From: Mesorhizobium amorphae
GTDB taxonomy: Bacteria > Pseudomonadota > Alphaproteobacteria > Rhizobiales > Rhizobiaceae
Direction: 5' to 3'
NCBI GenBank assembly: GCA_003240775.1
Contig: QFNI01000040.1
Location: 1 to 35,655 of the forward strand
Length of the DNA stretch: 35,655 bases
In this document: positions 7,555 to 15,055 of the stretch, piece by piece
Layout of the letters: every line of letters starts with the position of its first letter
Numbering within the stretch: the stretch's first letter is position 1
Made by a program: the position numbers and the translations under genes
The notes under the pieces: generated by a model
Database searches by the model: none
Seen by the model: only the letters and a program-made list of their open reading frames with translations
Told to the model about the DNA's origin: nothing

Positions 7555-8830
7555 AACCCGTCACGGTCGGATCGGCCGGCGCGGCCTCGGGCAGGGCACG
7601 GATCACGTCGAGGATGTCGGGCTCCGCGCGCGCTTGCGCGAAGGTCTCCACCACACCGAAGGCCCCGCCATAGCCCCACACCGACCAGGCAAAGCCGTAG
7701 TTCTCCGCGTGGTCGATCATCGCGCCCACATAGGCCGCACGCGAGGCGGCAGGCACGGTCGCGGTGCGCTGCCATTCCTGGCGGATCATGCCGAACTCGC
7801 CGAGCAGGATGTTCTCGAAGGGAATGCCGTGCATCTGCGCCCAGTCGGCCACGGTGCGGAAGGGCGCTTCCATCGCCGCATCGAGCTTGGCGGGCGTGTC
7901 GACGCCGGCCAACTGCTTCTCGAGGTAGGAAAGCAGTTCGGGCTGCCGGCTCGGCACCGCGCCGCGCCGGATGTTCGCACGGATGCGCTCGACGGCCGCG
8001 TCTCGCGCCTGATCGGGCATCGCGAAGGGTGGGAAGGCCAACCCCGACACATGCACCACGAAATCACCTGCCCAAGTGGCGCCCTGATGCGTCAGCACGA
8101 AGGGGTCGTAGGAATGGAAGGTCCAGATCACGTTCGCGTCGGGGATCAGGCGGGGATCGAGCCGCGAAAGGGCATCGGCCTTGGAGAAGCACGCACCCGT
8201 GAGGATCAGCGTGAGGTCCGGGGCGGCGCCTCGTGCCGCCGACCAGAGCTCCGCCTGCCGCATGGACCAGGTGTCCAGCGCGCCGGGCTCGCAGTCGATC
8301 TGCGGCTCGTTCATCAGCTCGAAGGCCACGAGTTCGGGGTCGAAGGCTGAAAGCGTCGCGGCCATCCGACCGACGAGCGCCGCATAGGCCGCGAAATTCT
8401 CGGGGCTCGCCATCACCGTGCCCATGCTCGCCGTGCGGTCGGGTCCCCAGGCGATCAGGTGCATGTCGATCACGGCCTTGAGGCCGGCGCGGTTGAGCGT
8501 CCGAACGGTGTCCTCCACCTCGCGGAACAGACGGTCGTGGAAGCGCGCGGCACTCGGCGCCAGGAAGGGGGCGGGGTCGATGGGAACGCGCACGAAATCG
8601 AAGCCCGTGGCGCGCAGTTCCGCGAGCTTTCGCGCATCCACCGTGCGGCGCCATTCGGGAAAGGGCAGAAGAACGCTCGCCCGCGCCCACTGCTCCTCGG
8701 CCGGCCACACGTTCCAGATGTCCATGTTGATGCCGCGCTTGGGCGCGAAGGTCGCAGCCGACGCCCCACCCGCCGCCGCAACGGCGGCAGCCAGGATCAG
8801 GGCCTTGAACAGAATGCGCCAGGATGCCAT
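7532..8830 (-). CDS. Secreted glycoside hydrolase family 5 (cellulase-like)
   Basis: 432-residue retaining beta-glycanase of GH5 type, exported by a signal peptide (hydrophobic residues 5-26, ending GGASAA). The acid/base is probably E175 in FELMNEPQ and the nucleophile E345 in LLGEFGM. Other GH5 marks are FDFVRVPID, AVIDMHLI and the FHSYDP histidine/tyrosine segment. I use the ATG at 8830, after GAGG; an upstream 22-codon extension lacks signal-peptide character. The substrate could be cellulose, another beta-glucan or a cell-surface polysaccharide; the sequence does not decide. It runs opposite to its neighbours, ends inside ruvB, and starts 65 bp from the divergent ybgC. Confidence 0.87.
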   Translation of the reverse strand: MASWRILFKALILAAAVAAAGGASAATFAPKRGINMDIWNVWPAEEQWARASVLLPFPEWRRTVDARKLAELRATGFDFVRVPIDPAPFLAPSAARFHDRLFREVEDTVRTLNRAGLKAVIDMHLIAWGPDRTASMGTVMASPENFAAYAALVGRMAATLSAFDPELVAFELMNEPQIDCEPGALDTWSMRQAELWSAARGAAPDLTLILTGACFSKADALSRLDPRLIPDANVIWTFHSYDPFVLTHQGATWAGDFVVHVSGLAFPPFAMPDQARDAAVERIRANIRRGAVPSRQPELLSYLEKQLAGVDTPAKLDAAMEAPFRTVADWAQMHGIPFENILLGEFGMIRQEWQRTATVPAASRAAYVGAMIDHAENYGFAWSVWGYGGAFGVVETFAQARAEPDILDVIRALPEAAPADPTVTGSNPPGTD

Positions 8831-8895
8831 CGCAAGCCTCGCCGGGGAACGACGAGGCAAACAGCTAGAACCGGAAAGGGTTGCGGGAAAGCGCA

Positions 8896-9366
8896 ATGGC
8901 GGATCGTGGTGAACACAACCCCTCTGTTTTGCTTGCAGGTGAAATCACTCCCGCAGGACATCGTTCATGGGCGCGGGTCTACTTCGCCGACACTGACTTC
9001 TCGGGCGTGGTCTACCATGCGCGCTACCTCGAATTCCTGGAGCGCGGGCGCTCGGACTTCCTGCGCCTGGCAGGTGTCCACCACAGCGAACTCGACGCGC
9101 GTGCCCCAGAAGCGCGCATCGCCTGGGTGGTGCGGCGCATGGACATCCGCTTCCGCCGCCCGGCCCGCATCGACGACATCCTCTTGATCGAGACGCGCAC
9201 GGTGGCACTGGGCGGCGCCAGCATCACCATGGCCCAGCGGCTGTCGTGCGATGACGCGGTGCTGGTCGAAGCGGAAGTGCAGGCGGCGATCATCGGAGCG
9301 GATGGCAGGCCCAGGCGCTTTCCGCGCGAATGGGCCGACGCCTTTGCGCCCCGTCCCGAATGGTAA
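8896..9366 (+). CDS. ybgC: Hotdog acyl-CoA thioesterase YbgC
   Basis: Tol-Pal-associated thioesterase of the 4-hydroxybenzoyl-CoA thioesterase family, hydrolysing short-chain acyl-CoA or acyl-ACP and linked to phospholipid metabolism. 156 residues from the ATG at 8896; a TTG at 8881 is an alternative. The signature YFADTDFSGVVYHARYLEF is at residues 29-47, with D34 the probable catalytic aspartate and H41 in the same motif. The gene has an N-terminal extension of about 20 residues before the hotdog fold. It heads the Tol-Pal genes, 210 bp before tolQ, and is divergent from the GH5 gene. Confidence 0.93.
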   Translation: MADRGEHNPSVLLAGEITPAGHRSWARVYFADTDFSGVVYHARYLEFLERGRSDFLRLAGVHHSELDARAPEARIAWVVRRMDIRFRRPARIDDILLIETRTVALGGASITMAQRLSCDDAVLVEAEVQAAIIGADGRPRRFPREWADAFAPRPEW

Positions 9367-9378
9367 CCGCGCGTTAAC
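9363..9378 (+). promoter_or_regulatory. Near-match to a CtrA-type box before tolQ
   Basis: GTAA (9363-9366), seven bases, TTAAC (9374-9378): one base from TTAA-N7-TTAAC. It overlaps the ybgC stop codon and lies about 200 bp before the tolQ start. Weaker than the four perfect sites in the window, but placed at the head of a division-linked operon. Confidence 0.3.
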
Positions 9379-9576
9379 CTCAACGCTTCATGAAGGCTGA
9401 GGTGAAAAGTCTGAGGCGGACGCCGCGCGGCAAACGCCTTCCTTTCACCAAATTTGGCCGTGAGAAGGCCGGAGAAAGCGCGACAAAGCCCAGTTTCCGA
9501 CCAAACGGAGGGGAGGGCCCGCGCCGCTGCCGGGTCCGATCGCGTGCCGGCGCCCCTCTCTTTGGGACAGACACGG

Positions 9577-10293
9577 ATGGAACATCTTTCTCTCGCCGAA
9601 CCCGGTGCGTCCGTTTCGATTTGGGCGCTGTTCTGGCAGGCCGGCCTGGTCGTCAAGCTCGTGATGATCGGCCTCGTGCTGGCCTCCGTCTGGACCTGGG
9701 CCATCATCGTCGACAAGGTCATGACCTATGGCCGCATGCGTGCGGCGCTTAACCGCTTCGAGCAGGTCTTCTGGTCCGGCCAATCGCTGGAACAGCTTTA
9801 TGTCGCCCTGAACGAGAAGAAGACCGCAGGCATGGGCGCCATCTTCGTCGCCGCCATGCGCGAGTGGAAGAAGAGCTTCGAGAAGGGCGCCAAGTCCCCG
9901 CTCGGCCTTCAGACCCGCATCGACAAGGCGATGGATTTGGCACTCACCCGTGAGATGGAAGGCCTCGAAAGCCGCTTGGGCTTTCTCGCCACCATCGGCT
10001 CGGCCGCGCCCTTCGTCGGCCTGTTCGGCACGGTGGTCGGCATCATGACCTCGTTCCAGGCCATCGCCGGCTCGCAGTCCACCAACCTCGCGGTTGTGGC
10101 GCCCGGCATCGCCGAAGCGCTGCTTGCCACGGCAATCGGCCTGCTCGCCGCCATTCCCGCCGTTATCGCCTACAACAAGCTTTCCGCGGATGCCGCCAAG
10201 CTCGGCTCGCGCATGGAAGGTTTCGCCGATGAGTTCTCCGCCATCCTTTCGCGCCAGATCGACGAAAAGGTCGTGACGCGCATGGCCGCCTGA
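9577..10293 (+). CDS. tolQ: Tol-Pal motor subunit TolQ
   Basis: Inner-membrane proton-channel subunit (MotA/TolQ/ExbB family) that with TolR energises TolA during outer-membrane constriction at division. 238 residues, three membrane spans: about 14-40, and a pair in the C-terminal half (GFLATIGSAAPFVGLFGTVVG; IAEALLATAIGLLAAIPAVIAYN). The conserved GSAAPFVGLFGTVVGIM and ALLATAIGLLAAIPA motifs identify the family. I choose the ATG at 9577, behind GGGACAG; the longer frame from 9454 adds an arginine-rich leader that is not family-like. The 210-bp space before it probably holds the tol promoter. Confidence 0.95.
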   Translation: MEHLSLAEPGASVSIWALFWQAGLVVKLVMIGLVLASVWTWAIIVDKVMTYGRMRAALNRFEQVFWSGQSLEQLYVALNEKKTAGMGAIFVAAMREWKKSFEKGAKSPLGLQTRIDKAMDLALTREMEGLESRLGFLATIGSAAPFVGLFGTVVGIMTSFQAIAGSQSTNLAVVAPGIAEALLATAIGLLAAIPAVIAYNKLSADAAKLGSRMEGFADEFSAILSRQIDEKVVTRMAA

Positions 10294-10320
10294 CGGCCGA
10301 GTGCAAGAGGAGACACGCGG

Positions 10321-10782
10321 ATGGGCATGGCGATGGGTGGTGCGGGCGGCGGTTCCCGCGGAAGGCGCGGCGGTGGACGCCGCGGCCGCAAGCACGGGGT
10401 GATGTCCGAGATCAACGTCACCCCCTTCGTGGACGTGATGCTCGTGCTACTCATCATCTTCATGGTGGCAGCCCCCATGATGACGGTCGGTGTGCCGCTC
10501 GACCTGCCGGAAACGCAGGCCAAGGCGCTCAACTCCGAAACCCAGCCGATCACCGTTTCCGTCAACAATGGCGGCCAGGTGTTCATCCAGGAAACCGAAA
10601 TCCCGGTCGAGGAAGTCGTGCCGAAGCTGCAGGCCATCGCGCAGGCCGGCTACGAGGAGCGCATCTTCGTGCGCGGCGACAAGGCCGCCGACTACGGTAC
10701 CGTGATGCAGGTGATGGCCCGCATCTCGTCGGCCGGCTACAAGAATCTCGGCCTCGTCACGCTGCCCGAGCAGGGCAACTGA
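10321..10782 (+). CDS. tolR: Tol-Pal motor subunit TolR
   Basis: ExbD/TolR-family protein: one inner-membrane helix and a periplasmic domain. 153 residues. The N-terminus is a Gly/Arg-rich cytoplasmic tail; the helix (about residues 34-55) carries the essential aspartate D38 in NVTPFVDVMLVLLIIFM, which works in the proton path with TolQ. A GAGGAG precedes the ATG at 10321; ATGs at 10327 and 10333 are alternatives. It is 27 bp after tolQ and 7 bp before tolA, clearly one operon. Confidence 0.95.
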   Translation: MGMAMGGAGGGSRGRRGGGRRGRKHGVMSEINVTPFVDVMLVLLIIFMVAAPMMTVGVPLDLPETQAKALNSETQPITVSVNNGGQVFIQETEIPVEEVVPKLQAIAQAGYEERIFVRGDKAADYGTVMQVMARISSAGYKNLGLVTLPEQGN

Positions 10783-10789
10783 CGGCGCG

Positions 10790-11857
10790 ATGAAAGCGGG
10801 CCTCACCACCTCGGCGGTTCTGCACGCGGCGATCCTGGGCATCGGCCTGGTTTCGCTGAGCGGACCCAAGCCGCTCGACGCGGGCGCTTCCGAAGCGCTG
10901 CCCGTCTCGATCGTGCCGATCGAGGAGATGACCCAGATGATCGAGGGCGACAAGACCGCCGCCCTTTCGGAAACGCCCGCGCCCACGCCGACCACGCGCC
11001 CGCCCGTCATCCCCGAGGCGCAGAATGCGGGCGACAACGACAAAGACCTCGCGACGCCGCCCACGCCCATGCCTACGCCGCGCGAGGTGAAAGCGGCAAG
11101 TGCGCCGCCCCCGTCCGAACCCACGCCTGCACCCGAGCCCACCCCCCCGACGCCTGAGCCTCCGCCGCCTGCGCCCACGCCCGAGCCTGTGGCCGAAACG
11201 CCCCCGCCCGAGCTGGCGCCGCCCGAGGAGACCACGCCCGAGCCGGTGCCCGAGCAGGCCGTGACTGAGGCGCCCAAGCCCGAGGCCGAAGCCGTGCTGC
11301 CCGACAGCGCACCCGCGCCTGCCGCAAGGCCCAAGCCCGTCGAGACCAAGGTCGCGGAAGCCAAGCCCGTCGAGAAGAAGGCAGCCGAAAAGCCCGCGGA
11401 AAAGCCTGCCGAGAAGAAGTCTGCCCAGAAATCCGACTCCACGGAGAAATCCCTGGAAGACGAGGTGGCGATGCTGCTCGACAAGCAGAAGCCCTCGGGC
11501 GGCGGCGCCAAGCGCTCCACCCAGACGGCCTCGCTCGGCGGCAAGAAGACCACGGGCGCCAAGCTCTCGCAGGGCGAGATGGATGCGCTGCGCGGTCAGC
11601 TCATCTCCTGCTGGAGCATTCCGGCGGGCATGGAGAACGGCGAGGGCCTGCGCGTGTCGGTGCGCTTCAACCTCGACGCTTCCGGCAAGCTCGACGGCCG
11701 CCCCGAGGTGACCACCTCGAGCGGCAATGCGGTGTTCGACCGATCGGCGCTCACCGCCATCCGCAAATGCGACAACCGGGGCTTCGTGCTGCCGCCCGAC
11801 AAGGCCGACACCTGGTCCGAGGTGGTGGTCAACTTCGACCCCAGCGAAATGTTCTGA
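10790..11857 (+). CDS. tolA: TolA, periplasm-spanning Tol-Pal protein
   Basis: Links the inner-membrane TolQR motor to TolB-Pal at the outer membrane. 355 residues in three parts. A short N-terminal helix (about residues 4-23) with the S-x3-H motif in TTSAVLHAAIL is typical of TolA/TonB helices. A long low-complexity stalk (about 50-235) is first very rich in Pro/Ala/Glu, then Lys/Ala/Glu (KPVEKKAAEKPAEKPAEKK). The C-terminal globular domain (about 260-355) has LRGQLISCWSIPAG and the paired cysteines of TolA-type domains. The Pro-rich stalk differs from the helical Ala/Lys stalk of enteric TolA, as is common in this class. It overlaps nothing and is 52 bp before tolB. Confidence 0.9.
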   Translation: MKAGLTTSAVLHAAILGIGLVSLSGPKPLDAGASEALPVSIVPIEEMTQMIEGDKTAALSETPAPTPTTRPPVIPEAQNAGDNDKDLATPPTPMPTPREVKAASAPPPSEPTPAPEPTPPTPEPPPPAPTPEPVAETPPPELAPPEETTPEPVPEQAVTEAPKPEAEAVLPDSAPAPAARPKPVETKVAEAKPVEKKAAEKPAEKPAEKKSAQKSDSTEKSLEDEVAMLLDKQKPSGGGAKRSTQTASLGGKKTTGAKLSQGEMDALRGQLISCWSIPAGMENGEGLRVSVRFNLDASGKLDGRPEVTTSSGNAVFDRSALTAIRKCDNRGFVLPPDKADTWSEVVVNFDPSEMF

Positions 11858-11909
11858 GCGCGCCTGAGGCGCTGCTCATCTCCAACCGAATGTTCGAGGA
11901 AACGAGGGC

Positions 11910-13229
11910 ATGAAGAACCTGTTTAAGTCGATCCTTGCGGCCGGGCTGCTGGCCGCCGCCACATCCGTGTCGCTGACCGCGCTCGGCACCGTCCAGGCGC
12001 AGGCGCAGGTCGTGATCGACGTGAACCGCGGCAATGTGGAGCCGCTGCCCATCGCCGTCACCGACTTCCAGGGCGGCGCGGTGGCGCAGGAGATCTCTCA
12101 GATCGTGGCGGCCGACCTCAAGCGCTCGGGGCTCTTCGCGCCGATCGACAAGGCGGCCTTCATCGAAAACATCGCCAATCCCGATGCCGCTCCGCGCTTC
12201 GACGACTGGAAGGTGATCAACGCCCAGGCGCTGGTGACGGGCCGCGTGGGTGATGCCGGCGACGGGCGCCTGCGCGCCGAGTTCCGCCTGTGGGACGTGT
12301 TCGGCAACGAGCAGCTGATCGGAGAGCAGTTCTTCGCCAACCCTCAGAACTCGCGCCGCGTGGCGCACATCATTGCCGACTCGATCTACGAGAAGCTGAC
12401 CGGCGAGAAAGGCTATTTCGACACCCGTGTCGTCTTCATCGACGAGTCCGGTAACAAGCAGAACCGCACCAAGCGGCTCGCCATCATGGATCAGGACGGC
12501 GCCAACATGCGCTACCTGTCGGACGGCCGCGCCATCGCGCTCACGCCGCGCTTCTCGCCGACCCGGCAGGAGATCACCTACATGTCCTACGAGAGCGGGC
12601 AGCCCCAGGTCTACCTGCTCCAGATCGAGACCGGGCAGCGCGAGCTCGTCGGCAACTTCCCCGGCATGACGTTTGCCCCGCGCTTCTCGCCGGATGGCCA
12701 GAAGGTCATCATGAGCCTGCTGCGCGACGACGGCAATTCCAACATCTTCACCATGGACCTGCGCTCGCGCACGACCACGCGCCTGACCAATTCCAACGCC
12801 ATCGACACCTCGCCTTCCTATTCGCCTGACGGCTCCAAGGTGGTGTTCACGTCCGATCGCGGCGGCCAGCCCCAGATCTACATGATGGGCGCGGACGGCT
12901 CGGGCGCGAACCGCATCTCGTTCGGCGGCGGCTCGTATTCGACACCCGTCTGGAGCCCGCGCGGCGATCTCATCGCCTTCACCAAGCAGTCGGGCGGCGA
13001 GTTCCAGATCGGCGTCATGAAGACAGACGGCTCGGGCGAGCGCATCCTGTCGTCCGGCTACGCGCAGGAGGGGCCGACCTGGGCGCCCAACGGCCGCGTG
13101 CTCATGTTCTTCCGCGATGGCGGCGGAGGACCGCGCCTGCACTCGATCGACCTGACCGGCCGCAACGAGCAGGCGATCCCCACCAAGAACTTCGCGTCCG
13201 ACCCCGCTTGGTCGCCGCTTCTGGAGTGA
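11910..13229 (+). CDS. tolB: Tol-Pal translocation protein TolB
   Basis: Periplasmic protein that binds Pal through its beta-propeller and is pulled off by TolA. 439 residues: signal peptide 1 to about 33 (hydrophobic ILAAGLLAAATSV, cleavage near VQAQA), an N-terminal alpha/beta domain (about 34-160), then a six-bladed propeller with WD40-like repeats such as PSYSPDGSKVVFTSDRGGQP and APRFSPDGQKVIM. The ATG at 11910 follows GAGGAAACGAGGG. It is in the tol operon; pal begins 150 bp on and may also have its own promoter, given the inverted repeat in the gap. Confidence 0.96.
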   Translation: MKNLFKSILAAGLLAAATSVSLTALGTVQAQAQVVIDVNRGNVEPLPIAVTDFQGGAVAQEISQIVAADLKRSGLFAPIDKAAFIENIANPDAAPRFDDWKVINAQALVTGRVGDAGDGRLRAEFRLWDVFGNEQLIGEQFFANPQNSRRVAHIIADSIYEKLTGEKGYFDTRVVFIDESGNKQNRTKRLAIMDQDGANMRYLSDGRAIALTPRFSPTRQEITYMSYESGQPQVYLLQIETGQRELVGNFPGMTFAPRFSPDGQKVIMSLLRDDGNSNIFTMDLRSRTTTRLTNSNAIDTSPSYSPDGSKVVFTSDRGGQPQIYMMGADGSGANRISFGGGSYSTPVWSPRGDLIAFTKQSGGEFQIGVMKTDGSGERILSSGYAQEGPTWAPNGRVLMFFRDGGGGPRLHSIDLTGRNEQAIPTKNFASDPAWSPLLE

Positions 13230-13288
13230 GCCCCACCGGGCTCGGCCGCGGGGAGGCGGCGGGCTGGAGGTTCGCGCATTGAGCATTC

Positions 13289-13309
13289 GGTAACCCAAAC
13301 ATGGTTACC
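13289..13309 (+). promoter_or_regulatory. Inverted repeat in the pal leader
   Basis: GGTAACC (13289-13295), seven bases, GGTTACC (13303-13309): a perfect 7-bp inverted repeat in the tolB-pal gap, 70 bp before the pal start. Its size and spacing fit a dimeric regulator's operator. One arm (read on the minus strand GGTAACCAT) resembles a CtrA half-site, but the match is too loose to name the protein. Confidence 0.35.
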
Positions 13310-13379
13310 TCGAAGTCGAGAATTGTTTCTTTCATCTTTTTGTCCGGGGGGACCGGACCAGCGTAAAGGAGAGGCCAGC

Positions 13380-13898
13380 ATGATGGGCCGCATCGCAAGC
13401 ATGAGGATCAACGGGCTGGCGCTTGCGCTGGTCGCGACCGTGGCCGTGGCAGGCTGCGCGTCCAAGAAGACGCCCAACAGCGCAGCCGATCTCGGCCTGG
13501 GCGGCGCAGGCGCTGGCGCTGCGACGCCCGGCTCCTCGCAGGACTTCACGGTGAATGTGGGCGACCGCATCTTCTTCGACACGGATTCCTCCTCGATCCG
13601 CGCCGACGCCCAGCAGACCCTGTCGCGCCAGGCCCAGTGGCTCGGCCGCTACAACTCCTACTCGATCACCGTCGAGGGCCATGCCGACGAGCGCGGCACG
13701 CGCGAATACAACCTGGCGCTGGGCGCCCGCCGTGCGGCCGCCGCGCGCGACTACCTCGTCGCACAGGGCGTCCCCGGCAACCGCATCCGCACGCTTTCCT
13801 ACGGCAAGGAGCGTCCGGTCGCGGTGTGCGAGCAGGACACCGCCTGCCAGTCGCAGAACCGCCGCGCGGTCACCGTACTGAACGGCGCCGGCTCGTAA
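13380..13898 (+). CDS. pal: Peptidoglycan-associated lipoprotein Pal
   Basis: Outer-membrane lipoprotein that binds peptidoglycan and TolB, tethering the outer membrane. 172 residues. Signal peptide with lipobox VAGC, lipidated cysteine at residue 26. A short Gly/Ala linker is followed by an OmpA-C domain (about 55-170) with DRIFFDTDSSSI and the meso-diaminopimelate-binding segment EGHADERGTREYNLALGARR. AAAGGAGAGG lies just before tandem ATG codons at 13380 and 13383; either could be used. It is followed by a strong terminator, so pal ends the main tol transcript. Confidence 0.95.
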   Translation: MMGRIASMRINGLALALVATVAVAGCASKKTPNSAADLGLGGAGAGAATPGSSQDFTVNVGDRIFFDTDSSSIRADAQQTLSRQAQWLGRYNSYSITVEGHADERGTREYNLALGARRAAAARDYLVAQGVPGNRIRTLSYGKERPVAVCEQDTACQSQNRRAVTVLNGAGS

Positions 13899-13926
13899 GG
13901 GACCTCCAGCCGGAACCACCGAACCG

Positions 13927-13954
13927 GGGGCGGCTCATGTGGGCCGCCCCTTTT
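13927..13954 (+). terminator. Intrinsic terminator after pal
   Basis: Stem GGGGCGGC / GCCGCCCC (13927-13934 with 13943-13950), 8-base loop, then TTTT. It is 28 bp past the pal stop and separates pal from cpoB. Confidence 0.8.
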
Positions 13955-14041
13955 CGCGTCGGGCCCAACAAAATTTGGCCGAACTCCGGTTGTTGGGTGC
14001 CGCCAACCCCCGAAATCCCGACCGCAGGCGAAACAAGCACG

Positions 14042-15055
14042 ATGGGACTGCATAGATTCACAACGGGAGCGCTGGCACTCGCGCTTCTTTCGGCGCCGCT
14101 CTTTGCCGTGCCCTCCAACGCGAGCGAGCGGTCCGGCTGGACGGGCTTGCCGGGCATCTCGATCCCCGGCCCGTGGAGCCGCAAGGCTGAGGAGCCCGCA
14201 ACCGCTCCCGTGCAGCTCGCCCAGGCGGGGGATCCTCGCATGACCGAGTTGCAGGAGCAGATCCGCAGGCTTTCCGGCACGGTGGAGGAGCTGAACTTCC
14301 AGATTCTCCAGATGCAGGAGCAGATGCGCAAGCAGCAGGAAGACTTCGAGTTCCGCTTCCAGGAACTCGAAGGCGGCTCGGGCGCTGCCGCAGCGCCCGC
14401 CAAGCGCTCGGACGCGGCACCCGCCACCCAACCCGCACCCACCCAGGGCGCCGCCACCTCGTCCGTCGCCGGCGTCCAGCCGCCGGCGGGGGAGGGGGCG
14501 CCCACAGTCGCCGGCGATGCGGCGCCTGCCACCGCCGCACCCTCCTTCGGCACGATCACCTTCGATGCGAGCGGCGCCGTCACGGGCGGCAGCGTGGGCG
14601 ACCAGTCGGTGGTCTCGCGCGGTGCCGAGGTCGCGACCGGCGAGGCACAGGTCGCGGCGCTGCCGCCCACCGAGAACCCCGAGGAACTCTACCAGAACTC
14701 CTACGAATATGTTCTGGCCGGCGACTACGCGACCGCCGAAGCCGGCTTCCGCGACCACCTCGCGCGCTTCCCCACCGATGCCCGCAATGCCGATGCCGAG
14801 TTCTGGCTGGGCGAGGCGCTTCTCGCGCAGAACAAGTATCGCGAGGCGGCCGAAGTGTTTCTCGCAGCCGGCAAGGACCACCCGAAGTCCAAGAAGGCGC
14901 CCGAGATGCTTCTCAAGCTCGGCGTGTCGCTCGCAGGCCTCAACCAGCGCGACGTCGCCTGTGCCACCTTCGGCGAAGTCGGCAAGCGCTATCCCAACAT
15001 CTCTCCCCAGCTCAAGAACCGCGTCACGCAGGAAAAGTCGCGCGCTTCGTGCTGA
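14042..15055 (+). CDS. cpoB: Cell-division coordinator CpoB (YbgF)
   Basis: Periplasmic Tol-Pal accessory protein that couples outer-membrane constriction to peptidoglycan synthesis at the septum. 337 residues: signal peptide (about 1-28), a coiled-coil trimerisation region (about 65-118; TELQEQIRRLSGTVEELN onward), a Pro/Ala/Thr-rich linker (about 119-215), and C-terminal TPR repeats beginning ELYQNSYEYVLAGDYATAE and containing AEFWLGEALLAQNKYREAAE. The ATG at 14042 gives a good signal peptide; the frame continues upstream over pal but is not coding there. It should have its own promoter after the pal terminator. Its stop overlaps tilS in TGATG. Confidence 0.93.
   Translation: MGLHRFTTGALALALLSAPLFAVPSNASERSGWTGLPGISIPGPWSRKAEEPATAPVQLAQAGDPRMTELQEQIRRLSGTVEELNFQILQMQEQMRKQQEDFEFRFQELEGGSGAAAAPAKRSDAAPATQPAPTQGAATSSVAGVQPPAGEGAPTVAGDAAPATAAPSFGTITFDASGAVTGGSVGDQSVVSRGAEVATGEAQVAALPPTENPEELYQNSYEYVLAGDYATAEAGFRDHLARFPTDARNADAEFWLGEALLAQNKYREAAEVFLAAGKDHPKSKKAPEMLLKLGVSLAGLNQRDVACATFGEVGKRYPNISPQLKNRVTQEKSRASC

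Noticed and set aside
11829..13298. A 489-codon open frame opposite tolB
   Set aside because: Antisense shadow of a clear TolB propeller; composition is not protein-like.
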